From Porphyromonadaceae bacterium (GTDB taxonomy: Bacteria; Bacteroidota; Bacteroidia; Bacteroidales; Dysgonomonadaceae), in assembly GCA_022840285.1 (NCBI GenBank), contig JALHIE010000060.1:1-52793 (forward strand): DNA of 52,793 nt, in the 5' to 3' direction. The translations under genes were made by a program, and so were the position numbers. Below, one piece after another: positions 9,805 through 18,930 of the stretch (within the stretch, counting starts at the first letter, position 1; each line of letters starts with the position of its first letter). The notes under the pieces are model-generated. The model did not search any database and was not told the DNA's origin. It was given only the letters and a program-made list of their open reading frames with translations.

Positions 9805-10917
9805 ATGCGCAACAAACAAAAGGACATACTCTACCTGCTTCATCTACCACCACCGGTGCACGGATCTTCCATTGTTGGTGAATTTGTTAAAGAAAGCCCG
9901 TTGATCAACAACTCCTTTCACGGCAGGTATATTAACTTGCTCATGTCCCGTTCAGTAAACGAGACCGGTAAAACTAGTTTTATCAAACTGTTCCGATTCA
10001 TTGCAATCTGGATCGAACTCTTCGGGAAACTTATTCACCGCAGGCCAGACCTCTGTTATTATGCCCTTTCAACCACCGGTGCCGCCTTTTACAAGGACTG
10101 TTTTCTGGTAGGATTACTACGCATTTTTCGCGTAAAAACAATATACCACCTTCACAACAAAGGGATCCGGCATAACCAGCACAAAAAGGTAAACGACCTG
10201 CTCTACCGGTTTGTTTTTAAAAACACCAGCGTCATCCTCCTGTCGGAGCAGCTATACCTGGATGTAGAAAGGTATGTTTTACCCTGGAAAGTTTATTATT
10301 GTCCCAACGGGATCAAAGACTACCAGGTGGAAACAGAACTTTTGTCCCTTCAAGAAGACAAGACGTTAAAGATCCTTTTCTTATCCAATCTCTTTACAAC
10401 GAAAGGAGTTTTTGACCTGATTGAAGCTTGTTCACTCTTAAAAGAGAAAGGATACCGGTTTACATGCGATTTCATAGGCGGGGAAGGAGACGTGAACGAA
10501 GAACAGTTCAACGATTACGTAAAACAAAAAAAACTGACGAACCAGGTAAAGTATCTTGGAAAAAGGTTTGGGAAACTGAAAGAAATGGCTTACGAACAGG
10601 CCGATGTTTTTGTGCTACCCACCTATTATCCGAACGAATGCTTCCCGTTGGTTATTCTGGAAGCCATGCAGCACAGCTTACCCGTTATTTCCACCTTTGA
10701 GGGAGGCATTCCCGATATGGTAAAAGACGGAATCAACGGTTTCCTGATTCCGCAACGTAACGTCATTGCCCTGGCAGAAAGGTTGGAGTTGCTGGTGCGG
10801 TACCCGCTGTTGCGAAAGCAGATGGGAAAGGACGGAAGGATGAAATACGAAAATAATTTCACCCTCAGTATTTTTGAACACAAGTTACTTTCCATTTTAC
10901 AAGATGCGATTAAATAA
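9805..10917 (+). CDS. Family 4 (GT-B) glycosyltransferase
   Basis: 370 residues with a typical GT4 N-terminal loop (LHLPPPVHGSSIVGEFV). The second domain shows ILFLSNLFTTKGVFDLIEA and the catalytic E-x7-E in NECFPLVILEAMQHSLP. It follows another GT4 gene by 30 bases. With the other enzymes here it would contribute one linkage of the repeat unit. Specificity unknown. Confidence 0.85.
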   Translation: MRNKQKDILYLLHLPPPVHGSSIVGEFVKESPLINNSFHGRYINLLMSRSVNETGKTSFIKLFRFIAIWIELFGKLIHRRPDLCYYALSTTGAAFYKDCFLVGLLRIFRVKTIYHLHNKGIRHNQHKKVNDLLYRFVFKNTSVILLSEQLYLDVERYVLPWKVYYCPNGIKDYQVETELLSLQEDKTLKILFLSNLFTTKGVFDLIEACSLLKEKGYRFTCDFIGGEGDVNEEQFNDYVKQKKLTNQVKYLGKRFGKLKEMAYEQADVFVLPTYYPNECFPLVILEAMQHSLPVISTFEGGIPDMVKDGINGFLIPQRNVIALAERLELLVRYPLLRKQMGKDGRMKYENNFTLSIFEHKLLSILQDAIK

Positions 10918-10934
10918 CCCTTATTTGCTAGAAA

Positions 10935-11894
10935 ATGCTTACAGACATTACAAAAACACTGTACAGAAGGTATTTTGACACCGACCCAAGTCCGTTTATT
11001 TCAGAAGCATTTCTCGGGCTGGTTGAGAATAAGACAGAACGGCTGATCAGGCTGATGGACGAAGAGGAAAAGTCTATCGGATTAATTCTTGGCTTGAAGG
11101 ACGATATTCTCTGTTCACCTTTTTCAGCTCCTTTTGGCGGCTTTCACTATACACACGAACATGTATCGTACAGTGTTATATTCAATTACCTCTCTGACTT
11201 AAAATTATTTGTGAACGAACAGGGATTCAAGCGGGTAGTCATCACCTTACCGCCCAACCCCTATCAGAACAACATGAACGCGAAATTCATAAATGCGTTT
11301 GTCAGGTTGGGATTCACTATGGCTACCCCCGATATACAGAACTGTGTGAACCTGAAGAAATTCGACGGGAACTGGACAAAAAACACGGTGGGCCAGAATT
11401 GCAGAAGAGCAATAAAACATCAGCTCTCCTGCAGCATTGTTACAGACGAAGCATCTAGGAAAGACGCTTATGACGTGATTTTCCGGAATCGTGTCGAGCA
11501 AGAACGGAAAATACACATGACTCTCGAGGACATACTGAAAGTGAATGAAATCCTGCCGGTCGATTTCTTCCTGGTAAAAGACAGCGATGGATGCAATATC
11601 GGAGCAGGAATTTTTTATAGGGGACACAGCAAGATCGTTCAGGGCATTTTCCTGGGCGACGACATGGAAAAAAGATCGCTGGGGATAATAGACTTCCTGG
11701 TCATGAATATCTACGAACACTATAAAAAGATGGACTTCGATTACATCGATCTGGGAATATCCAGCATGTGCGGAGATCCTAACGTCGGATTAATCCGGTT
11801 TAAAGAAATCCACAACTGTGAGACATCACTCAGGTTCACCTTTTGGTGGAGCCCTGACAACAATCAATCATTTCAAATTAACCCTAAAAAATAA
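10935..11894 (+). CDS. FemAB/GNAT-like acyltransferase
   Basis: 319 residues resembling the FemAB/BioF2-like double GNAT fold. The segment TVGQNCRRAIKHQ matches the WxKxxR-like region of such proteins, and the C-terminal half (FLVKDSDGCNIGAGIFYRG, then DYIDLGISS and IRFKEIHNC) follows the second GNAT lobe. In polysaccharide clusters these proteins are thought to add acyl or aminoacyl groups to sugars, but the acceptor here is unknown. Located between a GT4 and a WecG-like gene, 5 bases before the latter. Confidence 0.65.
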   Translation: MLTDITKTLYRRYFDTDPSPFISEAFLGLVENKTERLIRLMDEEEKSIGLILGLKDDILCSPFSAPFGGFHYTHEHVSYSVIFNYLSDLKLFVNEQGFKRVVITLPPNPYQNNMNAKFINAFVRLGFTMATPDIQNCVNLKKFDGNWTKNTVGQNCRRAIKHQLSCSIVTDEASRKDAYDVIFRNRVEQERKIHMTLEDILKVNEILPVDFFLVKDSDGCNIGAGIFYRGHSKIVQGIFLGDDMEKRSLGIIDFLVMNIYEHYKKMDFDYIDLGISSMCGDPNVGLIRFKEIHNCETSLRFTFWWSPDNNQSFQINPKK

Positions 11895-11899
11895 GCAAT

Positions 11900-12655
11900 A
11901 TGTTACACGAATTTAACTTGTTCAACGGGTCTTTACAAGAGATCAATCCGTCAAAAAAACTGATCACCACACTCAATGCCCACTCGTTTAATACACTACA
12001 TAAAGACATTTATTTCCGGGAAGCCCTGAAGTCGAGCGACATGCTGCTACCCGACGGAGTAAGTATCGTCTGGGCGCTTCGCCTGTTAATCGGCGAAAAA
12101 TTAAAAAAGATTGCCGGAGCGGATCTGTTCCGGTACGAAATGGATCGGATCCACTCAACGAAAGGGAAATGTTTCTTTCTGGGAAGTTCGGAAAAGACGT
12201 TGAACCTCATCCGGGAGAGAGCAGCAAAGGAGTATCCCTACGTAGAGGTCTACAGCTACTCACCGCCTTATAAGCCGGAATTCAGCGATGAAGAGAGCCA
12301 AAGGATGGTAGATGCAGTCAATGAAATCGAACCCGACGTCCTCTTTATCGGCATGACGGCGCCCAAGCAAGAAAAATGGGCCTTCAAGTATTACCCTCAG
12401 TTAAAAGCGGGCCACATCTGTTGCATCGGCGCCGTATTCGACTTCTACGCCGGAACCGTGAAAAGAGCACCCGGCTGGATGATATCCATCGGCATGGAAT
12501 GGTTTTACCGGCTAATCAAGGAACCTAAGCGCATGTGGCGCAGGTACCTCATCGGGAATACATTATTCATCAAGCATATCCTGAAGGAAAAACTGGTGGC
12601 ACTCTATCATTATAAAAACACTCGGCCCCGTGTAGTATTTCGCGATTTACTCTAA
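11900..12655 (+). CDS. WecG/TagA/CpsF family glycosyltransferase (GT26)
   Basis: 251 residues of normal GT26 length. Characteristic motifs are LLPDGVSIVWALR, KKIAGADLFRYEM, CFFLGSSEKTL and APKQEKWAFKYYP, with a basic C-terminal tail (EPKRMWRRYLIGN) that docks at the membrane. GT26 enzymes add the second sugar to an undecaprenyl-diphosphate-linked sugar, for example ManNAcA in ECA or ManNAc in teichoic acid linkage units. It sits directly before the initiating sugar transferase, so it likely acts second in assembly. Confidence 0.88.
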   Translation: MLHEFNLFNGSLQEINPSKKLITTLNAHSFNTLHKDIYFREALKSSDMLLPDGVSIVWALRLLIGEKLKKIAGADLFRYEMDRIHSTKGKCFFLGSSEKTLNLIRERAAKEYPYVEVYSYSPPYKPEFSDEESQRMVDAVNEIEPDVLFIGMTAPKQEKWAFKYYPQLKAGHICCIGAVFDFYAGTVKRAPGWMISIGMEWFYRLIKEPKRMWRRYLIGNTLFIKHILKEKLVALYHYKNTRPRVVFRDLL

Positions 12656-12740
12656 AAGGCTAAAAGACAAGGCATCCTTGTTTTTCAGCATAAACGCAAC
12701 AAAGCATGTACAACGTATTCTATTTTATTATTTCGCAGTT

Positions 12741-14123
12741 ATGGAAACAGATCACCCGGGAATAAGGTTCTTTTATCTTTTAATAGACTTGTTTCTTTTG
12801 AACTTAGCGGTCTTTATTGTTTTTCAGTTTAGCCCGGTTCACGATTATATGGACGTACCCCGAAGGAACCTGTATTATCTACACGCGAATATCTCGGAAA
12901 TTATTGCATATACCTTGTACGGTAAAAGAAATTTCTTCTTCACTGACAAATACAGGTACCGGTTGAGAATTATCAGCATACGTTTCCTTGTTTTGATCAT
13001 CACCCTTTTTGCGCTGGGAGAGATCTTCCTTCCCAAGGGGTACCACCGGGTGTTTTTATTGGAGTATGTGGCATTCTTTTTCCTGTTCAAGGTAGTAGTG
13101 TTTTATTTCATTTACCAACTCCATCGATATCGCTACGCAAAGGGATATTCATTCAACAGGGTGATTATATTGGGTACAAACAACTCGAGTCGGGTAGTTG
13201 GAAAAATACTCAATAACAACCCTACGTTGGGTTTCAAGCTGGTGGGTTATATTTCTGACAAAGGGAACGGTGCCGGAGAGGACCTGCTGGGAAGATTGAC
13301 GGAGTTACCCGCTTTAGCGAAGGATCACAAAATAAACATGATCTTTGTGACCAACCCCAAGTACTTTACCCTGAAAAATACGAAAGAGCTTCTTGCCCTG
13401 TGCAATAAAACCGGACTGAGAGTGCGGTATATCCTCATGAACGGATACTGGAACAAGTGCATGTACCGAAAGGTAGAGTCCGCCCGTTTCTTCGAGATGT
13501 TCAACCCCCAGCAGATCCCCCTGGACGACCTGACGTTGCGCCTGAAAAAAAGGGCATTCGACGTCGTCTTTTCATCGGCAGTCATTCTGTTTATCTTCAG
13601 CTGGTTGCTTCCCCTGCTAAGCATCATTATCAAGCTAAACTCAAAAGGGCCTGTGTTTTTCGTTCAGCAACGGACGGGAATAAACAACAAGACATTCAAC
13701 TGTATCAAGTTCCGGACCATGAAGGTGAACCAGGAAGCGGACACAAAACAGGCCGTGAAAAATGACAACCGGATAACCTCCATCGGGAATTTTTTACGCA
13801 AGTACAATATCGACGAACTGCCTCAGTTCTTTAATGTTCTCGTGGGGAATATGTCTGTGGTCGGGCCGCGTCCGCACATGCTCAAGCATACCGAACAGTA
13901 TTCCGCTTTGATTGAATATTACAAGGTGCGCCATTTCGTGAAGCCGGGCATTACCGGCTGGGCACAGGTAAATGGCTACCGGGGACTCACCGACGAGCTT
14001 TGGAAAATGCAAAAAAGAGTAGAATACGACATGGAATACCTGGAAAACTGGAACTTCCTATGGGATATCAAAATTATTGTGATGACCCTGATCGGTAAGA
14101 ACGCGTATAAAAACGCCATGTGA
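12741..14123 (+). CDS. Undecaprenyl-phosphate sugar-1-phosphate transferase (WcaJ/polyprenol GPT family)
   Basis: 460 residues from ATG at 12741. A longer frame reaches a TTG at 12678, but METDHPGIRFFYLLIDLFLLN gives the normal start before the first membrane helix. Four N-terminal membrane segments are followed by a CoA-binding-like domain (RVIILGTNNSSR), then the catalytic module. The module shows KRAFDVVFSS, a membrane segment, GINNKTFNCIKFRTM, NIDELPQFFNVLVGNMS, VVGPRPH and GITGWAQVNGYRG. The enzyme starts repeat-unit synthesis by moving a sugar-1-phosphate to undecaprenyl phosphate. The sugar itself is not decided by sequence. Confidence 0.9.
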   Translation: METDHPGIRFFYLLIDLFLLNLAVFIVFQFSPVHDYMDVPRRNLYYLHANISEIIAYTLYGKRNFFFTDKYRYRLRIISIRFLVLIITLFALGEIFLPKGYHRVFLLEYVAFFFLFKVVVFYFIYQLHRYRYAKGYSFNRVIILGTNNSSRVVGKILNNNPTLGFKLVGYISDKGNGAGEDLLGRLTELPALAKDHKINMIFVTNPKYFTLKNTKELLALCNKTGLRVRYILMNGYWNKCMYRKVESARFFEMFNPQQIPLDDLTLRLKKRAFDVVFSSAVILFIFSWLLPLLSIIIKLNSKGPVFFVQQRTGINNKTFNCIKFRTMKVNQEADTKQAVKNDNRITSIGNFLRKYNIDELPQFFNVLVGNMSVVGPRPHMLKHTEQYSALIEYYKVRHFVKPGITGWAQVNGYRGLTDELWKMQKRVEYDMEYLENWNFLWDIKIIVMTLIGKNAYKNAM

Positions 14124-14134
14124 AAAATTTACGA

Positions 14135-14142
14135 TATATTTG
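14135..14142 (+). promoter_or_regulatory. Candidate -7 box (TATATTTG) before gmd
   Basis: TATATTTG matches the Bacteroidota -7 consensus TAnnTTTG and lies 26 bases before the gmd ATG. No TTTG -33 element is present at the 19-base spacing, so this is a weak candidate for an internal promoter giving gmd-fcl separate expression. Confidence 0.4.
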
Positions 14143-14167
14143 CATTTTAATTACAACAGATAAAATC

Positions 14168-15253
14168 ATGACAAAAGTAGCATTAATTACAGGTATAACG
14201 GGACAAGACGGATCCTACCTGGCTGAATTTCTAATAGACAAGGGATACGAAGTCCACGGGTTATTACGCCGCTCATCATCATTCAATACGGGCCGCATCG
14301 AACACCTGTACCTGGACGAATGGGTAAGGGACATGCACCGAAAAAGGCTGGTGAACCTCCATTATGCCGACATGACCGACTCCAGCTCACTGATTCGGGT
14401 CATACAGACCGTGCAACCCGGTGAGATCTACAACCTGGCTGCCCAAAGCCACGTCAAGGTGAGTTTCGACGTACCCGAATACACAGCCGAAACCGACGCT
14501 GTTGGTACGCTCCGCTTGCTGGAAGCAGTCCGGATTCTCGGACTGGAGAAGAAAACGAGGATCTACCAAGCCTCCACCTCAGAGCTCTACGGCCTGGTGC
14601 AGGAGGTACCCCAGAAGGAGACTACGCCCTTTTATCCACGCAGCCCATACGGCGTAGCTAAACTCTACGGTTACTGGATTACGAAGAACTATCGTGAATC
14701 ATACGGGATGTTTGCCGTGAACGGCATTCTTTTCAATCACGAGAGTGAACGGCGTGGAGAGACCTTTGTCACCCGGAAAATAACAATTGCCGTTGCCCGG
14801 ATTGCCCAACGGATGCAGGACAAACTTTACCTCGGGAACCTGGATGCCTTACGCGACTGGGGGTATGCAAAAGATTACGTGGAATGTATGTGGCTGATGC
14901 TTCAGCACGACACTCCGGAGGATTTTGTCATCGCCACAGGCGAGATGCACAGCGTTCGCGATTTTTGCGCGCTCGCCTTTGCTGAAGCCGGCATTCAACT
15001 ACGGTGGGAAGGCAAAGGGATCAATGAAAAAGGAATAGACACCGCTACGGGGAAAACCCTGGTGGAAGTGGATCCCAAATACTTCCGCCCGGCCGAGGTG
15101 GAACAGCTTTTGGGAGACCCCACCAAGGCGAAAACCCTTCTCGGTTGGAATCCCCGGAAAACTTCCTTCGGGGAACTGGTGAAATTAATGGTAAAGCACG
15201 ACATGAAGTTTGTGAGAAAGCTGAAAGTCAAAGACGAAATAGACAATGAATAA
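14168..15253 (+). CDS. gmd: GDP-mannose 4,6-dehydratase
   Basis: 361 residues from ATG at 14168. An upstream ATG at 14120 would add a tail unlike the family, and MTKVALITGITGQDGSYL is the canonical start. GITGQDG binds NADP, YGVAK carries the Tyr/Lys catalytic pair, TSELYG supplies the Thr/Glu residues, and NHESERRGETFVTRK is the family's substrate and tetramer loop. It converts GDP-D-mannose to GDP-4-keto-6-deoxy-D-mannose. It overlaps fcl by 8 bases, forming the two-step GDP-L-fucose route. Confidence 0.95.
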   Translation: MTKVALITGITGQDGSYLAEFLIDKGYEVHGLLRRSSSFNTGRIEHLYLDEWVRDMHRKRLVNLHYADMTDSSSLIRVIQTVQPGEIYNLAAQSHVKVSFDVPEYTAETDAVGTLRLLEAVRILGLEKKTRIYQASTSELYGLVQEVPQKETTPFYPRSPYGVAKLYGYWITKNYRESYGMFAVNGILFNHESERRGETFVTRKITIAVARIAQRMQDKLYLGNLDALRDWGYAKDYVECMWLMLQHDTPEDFVIATGEMHSVRDFCALAFAEAGIQLRWEGKGINEKGIDTATGKTLVEVDPKYFRPAEVEQLLGDPTKAKTLLGWNPRKTSFGELVKLMVKHDMKFVRKLKVKDEIDNE

Positions 15254-16322
15254 AGGGAGCAAAATATACATTGCCGGCCACAACGGGTTGGTCGGTTCCG
15301 CCATCCGGAAGAACCTGCAGGAAAAAGGCTATACAAACCTCATCGGCCGTTCTCACGGGGAACTGGATCTGTTGGATGGTGCTGCCGTAAAAGCGTTTTT
15401 CGAAAAAGAAAAACCCGAATACGTATTTCTTGCTGCCGCCTACGTGGGCGGGATCGTTGCCAACAATACCTACCGGGCCGACTTTATCCACAAGAACCTC
15501 CAGATCCAGAACAATGTTATCTACGAAAGCTTCCGGAACAACGTGAAGAAACTGCTGTTCCTGGGTAGCACCTGCATCTATCCCAAGGAGTCCCCACAGC
15601 CGATGAAAGAGGATTACCTCCTCTCGTCGCCCCTCGAATATACAAATGAACCCTATGCCATAGCTAAAATTGCCGGGCTGAAGATGTGTGAAAGCTTCAA
15701 CATCCAGTACGGGACAAACTATATCGCGGTAATGCCCACCAACCTTTACGGGCTGAACGACAACTTTCACCTGGAAAACAGCCACGTGCTTCCGGCCATG
15801 ATGCGAAAAATGCACCTGGGCAAATGCCTGCACGAAGGCGACTGGGAGTCCGTAAGAAAAGACCTCAGAAGAAGGCCGTTGGACAACATCAATGATATAA
15901 GCACGACGGACGATATCGTAAACGCATTGAGCAAACACGGCATCTTTTCCACACACATAGAGCTCTGGGGAACAGGGCGGCCCATGCGGGAGTTCCTGTG
16001 GAGCGAAGATATGGCCGATGCCTGTGTTTTTATTATGGAGAACGTGGATTTCGACGATCTGAAACAAGACAGGAAAGAAATCCGCAACTGCCACATCAAT
16101 ATCGGCACGGGCAAGGAGATCAGCATAAAGAACCTTGCAGAGACCATAAGAAAAATTATTGGTTATAAGGGAGAGATCCGGTTCGATGCGTCAAAGCCCG
16201 ACGGGACGATGCGAAAACTGACCGATGTTTCAAAACTAACATCGCTGGGCTGGCAATACAACGTTGAGATCGGGGAAGGCATAGACCGGATGTACAATTG
16301 GTATATAGCCGACCAGAAATAA
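15246..16322 (+). CDS. fcl: GDP-L-fucose synthase
   Basis: 358 residues of the extended SDR family. AGHNGLVGSAI binds NADPH, FLGSTCIYPK holds the catalytic Ser/Cys region, and YAIAKIAG gives the Tyr-x3-Lys pair. NLYGLNDNFHLENSHVLPA is the family fingerprint. It epimerises and reduces the Gmd product to GDP-L-fucose. Length is slightly above the usual 310-320 residues because of an insert around residues 195-235, common in Bacteroidales homologues. Confidence 0.95.
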   Translation: MNKGSKIYIAGHNGLVGSAIRKNLQEKGYTNLIGRSHGELDLLDGAAVKAFFEKEKPEYVFLAAAYVGGIVANNTYRADFIHKNLQIQNNVIYESFRNNVKKLLFLGSTCIYPKESPQPMKEDYLLSSPLEYTNEPYAIAKIAGLKMCESFNIQYGTNYIAVMPTNLYGLNDNFHLENSHVLPAMMRKMHLGKCLHEGDWESVRKDLRRRPLDNINDISTTDDIVNALSKHGIFSTHIELWGTGRPMREFLWSEDMADACVFIMENVDFDDLKQDRKEIRNCHINIGTGKEISIKNLAETIRKIIGYKGEIRFDASKPDGTMRKLTDVSKLTSLGWQYNVEIGEGIDRMYNWYIADQK

Positions 16323-16339
16323 ACAAAAAAACAACTTTT

Positions 16340-16810
16340 ATGGAATACAGAAAACTGATGGAAGTCGAATTCAGGGAGTTCGACCGTGAAGCACTGGAGA
16401 AGTCATGGAAATGGCTGAACGACCCGCAATTAAAAAGCCTGACAATGACTCCCGACTTCGACCAGGAGTCTCAGGAGAAATGGTTCGAGAGCTTAAAGAC
16501 CCGGACCGACTATCACCTGAAGGCCGGTTGGTATAACGGGGCACCGATCGCCGTTTACGGCCTGAAGCACATTACCGGTACCGACGGCGAGGTTTTCGGG
16601 TACATCGGCGAAAAAGAGTTGTGGGGTAAAACGGCTGCCATACAAATGATGCAGGATATAATCGATTACGCAAAATCCCGCAACCTGGAATCTCTGTACT
16701 GCATCACCCTGAAAGAGAATAAGAGGACTTACAGGTTATGTAGCCGGTTCGGCTTCGAAACGGAGAAAGAGGTTACCGACGATACAATCTTGATGAGGCT
16801 CTTGCTCTGA
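16340..16810 (+). CDS. GNAT-family N-acetyltransferase
   Basis: 156 residues from ATG at 16340 (MEYRKLMEVEFREFD). A longer frame from 16298 overlaps fcl and lacks homology-like features. The GNAT signs are DPQLKSLTM at the start, the central strand with GYIGEKELWGKTAAIQMMQ (acetyl-CoA pyrophosphate loop region), and LKENKRTYRLCSRFGF near the end. In sugar clusters such proteins may N- or O-acylate a sugar, but none of the neighbours makes an obvious substrate for it. It ends 21 bases from glmS, in convergent orientation. Confidence 0.75.
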   Translation: MEYRKLMEVEFREFDREALEKSWKWLNDPQLKSLTMTPDFDQESQEKWFESLKTRTDYHLKAGWYNGAPIAVYGLKHITGTDGEVFGYIGEKELWGKTAAIQMMQDIIDYAKSRNLESLYCITLKENKRTYRLCSRFGFETEKEVTDDTILMRLLL

Positions 16811-16831
16811 ACCATCTCCGAAAAAACTGAA

Positions 16832-18673
16832 TTATTCCACCGTAACAGACTTGGCCAGGTTACGCGGCTGATCTACGTCACACCCTTTCACCACGGCGAT
16901 GTGGTATGCCAGCAGCTGCAACGGGATTACCGACAGTAGCGGAGTCAGGCAAGGAAGTGTCTCCGGCACTTCTACCGAGAAATCGGATAGTCCGCTCACC
17001 ATCCGATCACCTTCGGTCACTACTGAGATGATCCTGCCCTTGCGGGCTTTGATCTCCTGAATGTTGCTGATCACCTTTTCATAGGTGTCTGACTGGGTTG
17101 CGATTACTATGACCGGCATCTCGTGGCTGATGAGTGCGATAGGTCCGTGTTTCATCTCAGCCGCCGGATAGCCTTCGGCATGGATATAGGAAATCTCTTT
17201 CAGCTTTAGAGCGCCCTCCAGTGCTACCGGGAAGTTATAACCCCTGCCCAGGTAGATGCAGTTGCTGGCATAGGTGAAAGTTTTGGCATATTGAGCAATC
17301 GGTTCGTTCTTTTTCAGGATCTCTCCCACTTTCTCCGGTATCCGGCTTAGCTCCCCTATCAGGTTAAGGTATTCGTCACGGTTGACGGTTCCTTTCTCTT
17401 TTCCGATGAGGATGCCCAGCATCGTAAGCACGGTCACCTGCGCGGTGAACGCCTTGGTCGATGCCACGCCGATCTCGGGTCCCACGTGAGTATAACAGCC
17501 CGAATGGGTGTTTCGCGGAATGGAGGAGCCCACCACGTTGCAGATACCGAAGATGAATGCTCCTTCTTTCCTGGCCAGCTCCACGGCTGCCAGCGTATCG
17601 GCGGTTTCTCCCGACTGGGAGATGGCGATGACGATATCATCCTTATGAATTACCGGCTTACGGTAGCGAAACTCGGACGAGTACTCCACCTCCACCGGGA
17701 TACGGGCAAACTCCTCGATAGCATACATGCCTATCTGTGCCGCATGCCAGGAGGTTCCACAGGCGGTTATGATGATGCGGCGGGCATTTAGGAATTTCTC
17801 CCGGTTATCGATGAATCCGGCCAGGGTGATGTTATCGCCCTCCACGTTCACCCGTCCCCGCATGCAGTCGTTCAAGGTGTGCGGTTGCTCGAAGATCTCC
17901 TTGAGCATAAAATGAGGATAGCCCCCTTTTTCGAGCTGGTTGAGTGTCATTTCCAGCTTCTGGATCCGAGGCGTTTTTTCGATGTTGGTGATGGTCCTGA
18001 TCCTCAGGGGTTCGTCACGATGGATGGTGACGATCTCCTCATCGCCAATGTAGGTCACCCGGTCAGTGTATTCAATGATAGGAGTGGCATCCGACCCGAT
18101 AAAATACTCATCTTCACCGATGCCTACAACCAGCGGACTACCCTTTCTGGCAGCCACGATCTGGTCGGGATTGTGTCGATCCAGCACAGCAATGGCATAG
18201 GCACCCACCACCTGGTTCAGGGCCAGCTGTATCGCGGAGGATAGGTCGGTGCCGTTGCTCTTCTTCATGAATTCGATCAGCTGTACCAGCACCTCGGTGT
18301 CGGTTTCACTCTGAAAAGTGTATCCTTCACTGATCAACCCCTCTTTCAGGACTGCGTAGTTTTCGATGATTCCGTTGTGGATAATAGCCAACTCTTCCGA
18401 TTGTGAATAATGGGGATGGGCGTTGTGCCGGGAAGGTTCTCCGTGGGTTGCCCAGCGAGTATGGGCAATACCGATGGTACCGGCCACATCTTTCTGCCCT
18501 GCATATTGCTCCAGTTCACACACTTTCCCTTTGGTCTTGTATACCTTGAGGACACCTTCGTGGATCAAGGCGATCCCGGCACTGTCATAACCGCGATACT
18601 CCAGCCGGTGGAGCCCCTTGATGAGGATCGGATAAGCCCCTCTCTTACCAATATAACCTACAATTCCGCACAT
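16832..18673 (-). CDS. glmS: Glutamine--fructose-6-phosphate aminotransferase (isomerizing)
   Basis: 613 residues, full length. Cys2 in MCGIVGYIG is the N-terminal nucleophile of the glutaminase. AHTRWATHG and HNGIIENY are class II amidotransferase motifs. Two SIS sugar-isomerase domains follow (ITACGTSWHA; AISQSGETADTLA; LGRGYNFPVALEGALKLKE), ending in the invariant PRNLAKSVTVE. It makes glucosamine-6-phosphate for peptidoglycan, LPS and amino sugars. It is transcribed convergently with the polysaccharide locus and marks the left border of the accessory island. Confidence 0.98.
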   Translation of the reverse strand: MCGIVGYIGKRGAYPILIKGLHRLEYRGYDSAGIALIHEGVLKVYKTKGKVCELEQYAGQKDVAGTIGIAHTRWATHGEPSRHNAHPHYSQSEELAIIHNGIIENYAVLKEGLISEGYTFQSETDTEVLVQLIEFMKKSNGTDLSSAIQLALNQVVGAYAIAVLDRHNPDQIVAARKGSPLVVGIGEDEYFIGSDATPIIEYTDRVTYIGDEEIVTIHRDEPLRIRTITNIEKTPRIQKLEMTLNQLEKGGYPHFMLKEIFEQPHTLNDCMRGRVNVEGDNITLAGFIDNREKFLNARRIIITACGTSWHAAQIGMYAIEEFARIPVEVEYSSEFRYRKPVIHKDDIVIAISQSGETADTLAAVELARKEGAFIFGICNVVGSSIPRNTHSGCYTHVGPEIGVASTKAFTAQVTVLTMLGILIGKEKGTVNRDEYLNLIGELSRIPEKVGEILKKNEPIAQYAKTFTYASNCIYLGRGYNFPVALEGALKLKEISYIHAEGYPAAEMKHGPIALISHEMPVIVIATQSDTYEKVISNIQEIKARKGRIISVVTEGDRMVSGLSDFSVEVPETLPCLTPLLSVIPLQLLAYHIAVVKGCDVDQPRNLAKSVTVE

Positions 18674-18693
18674 CTGCTGATATTTTTTTGTGA

Positions 18694-18701
18694 CAAAAAT
18701 A
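18694..18701 (-). promoter_or_regulatory. Candidate -7 box (TATTTTTG) for glmS
   Basis: Read on the - strand the site is TATTTTTG, matching TAnnTTTG, 20 bases before the glmS start codon. A TTTTG occurs upstream but 25 bases away rather than 19, so confidence is low. Beyond the site, 18702-18930 holds no gene that I can support. Confidence 0.35.
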
Positions 18702-18930
18702 AGAAAAACATCTGAAAAAATCTCATCAAAACTACAGCAGTAGAAGAGGTGCTGGAATATTGACTTCTATTGCAGATAGCAGGTATTCGGTATTTGCAGG
18801 AGGAACTTATCCAACCCACCTCAATCTCCCTTGGTAACACCAAAAAAATCCGTTTTATTATTGATTATAAGATGTGTGCCAGAGTTGAGGTTTACTTCTC
18901 GCCTTGTTGTATGTATTCGTTAAAACGCTG

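Noticed and set aside
15228..16094. 288-codon open frame opposite fcl, and similar ones opposite fdtB and the GT4 genes
   Set aside because: Shadows produced by the codon bias of strong genes; no recognisable protein features.
18702..18930. A coding gene in the gap between glmS and the MACPF gene
   Set aside because: Only a short frame overlapping the glmS start exists, with no ribosome site or protein-like pattern.
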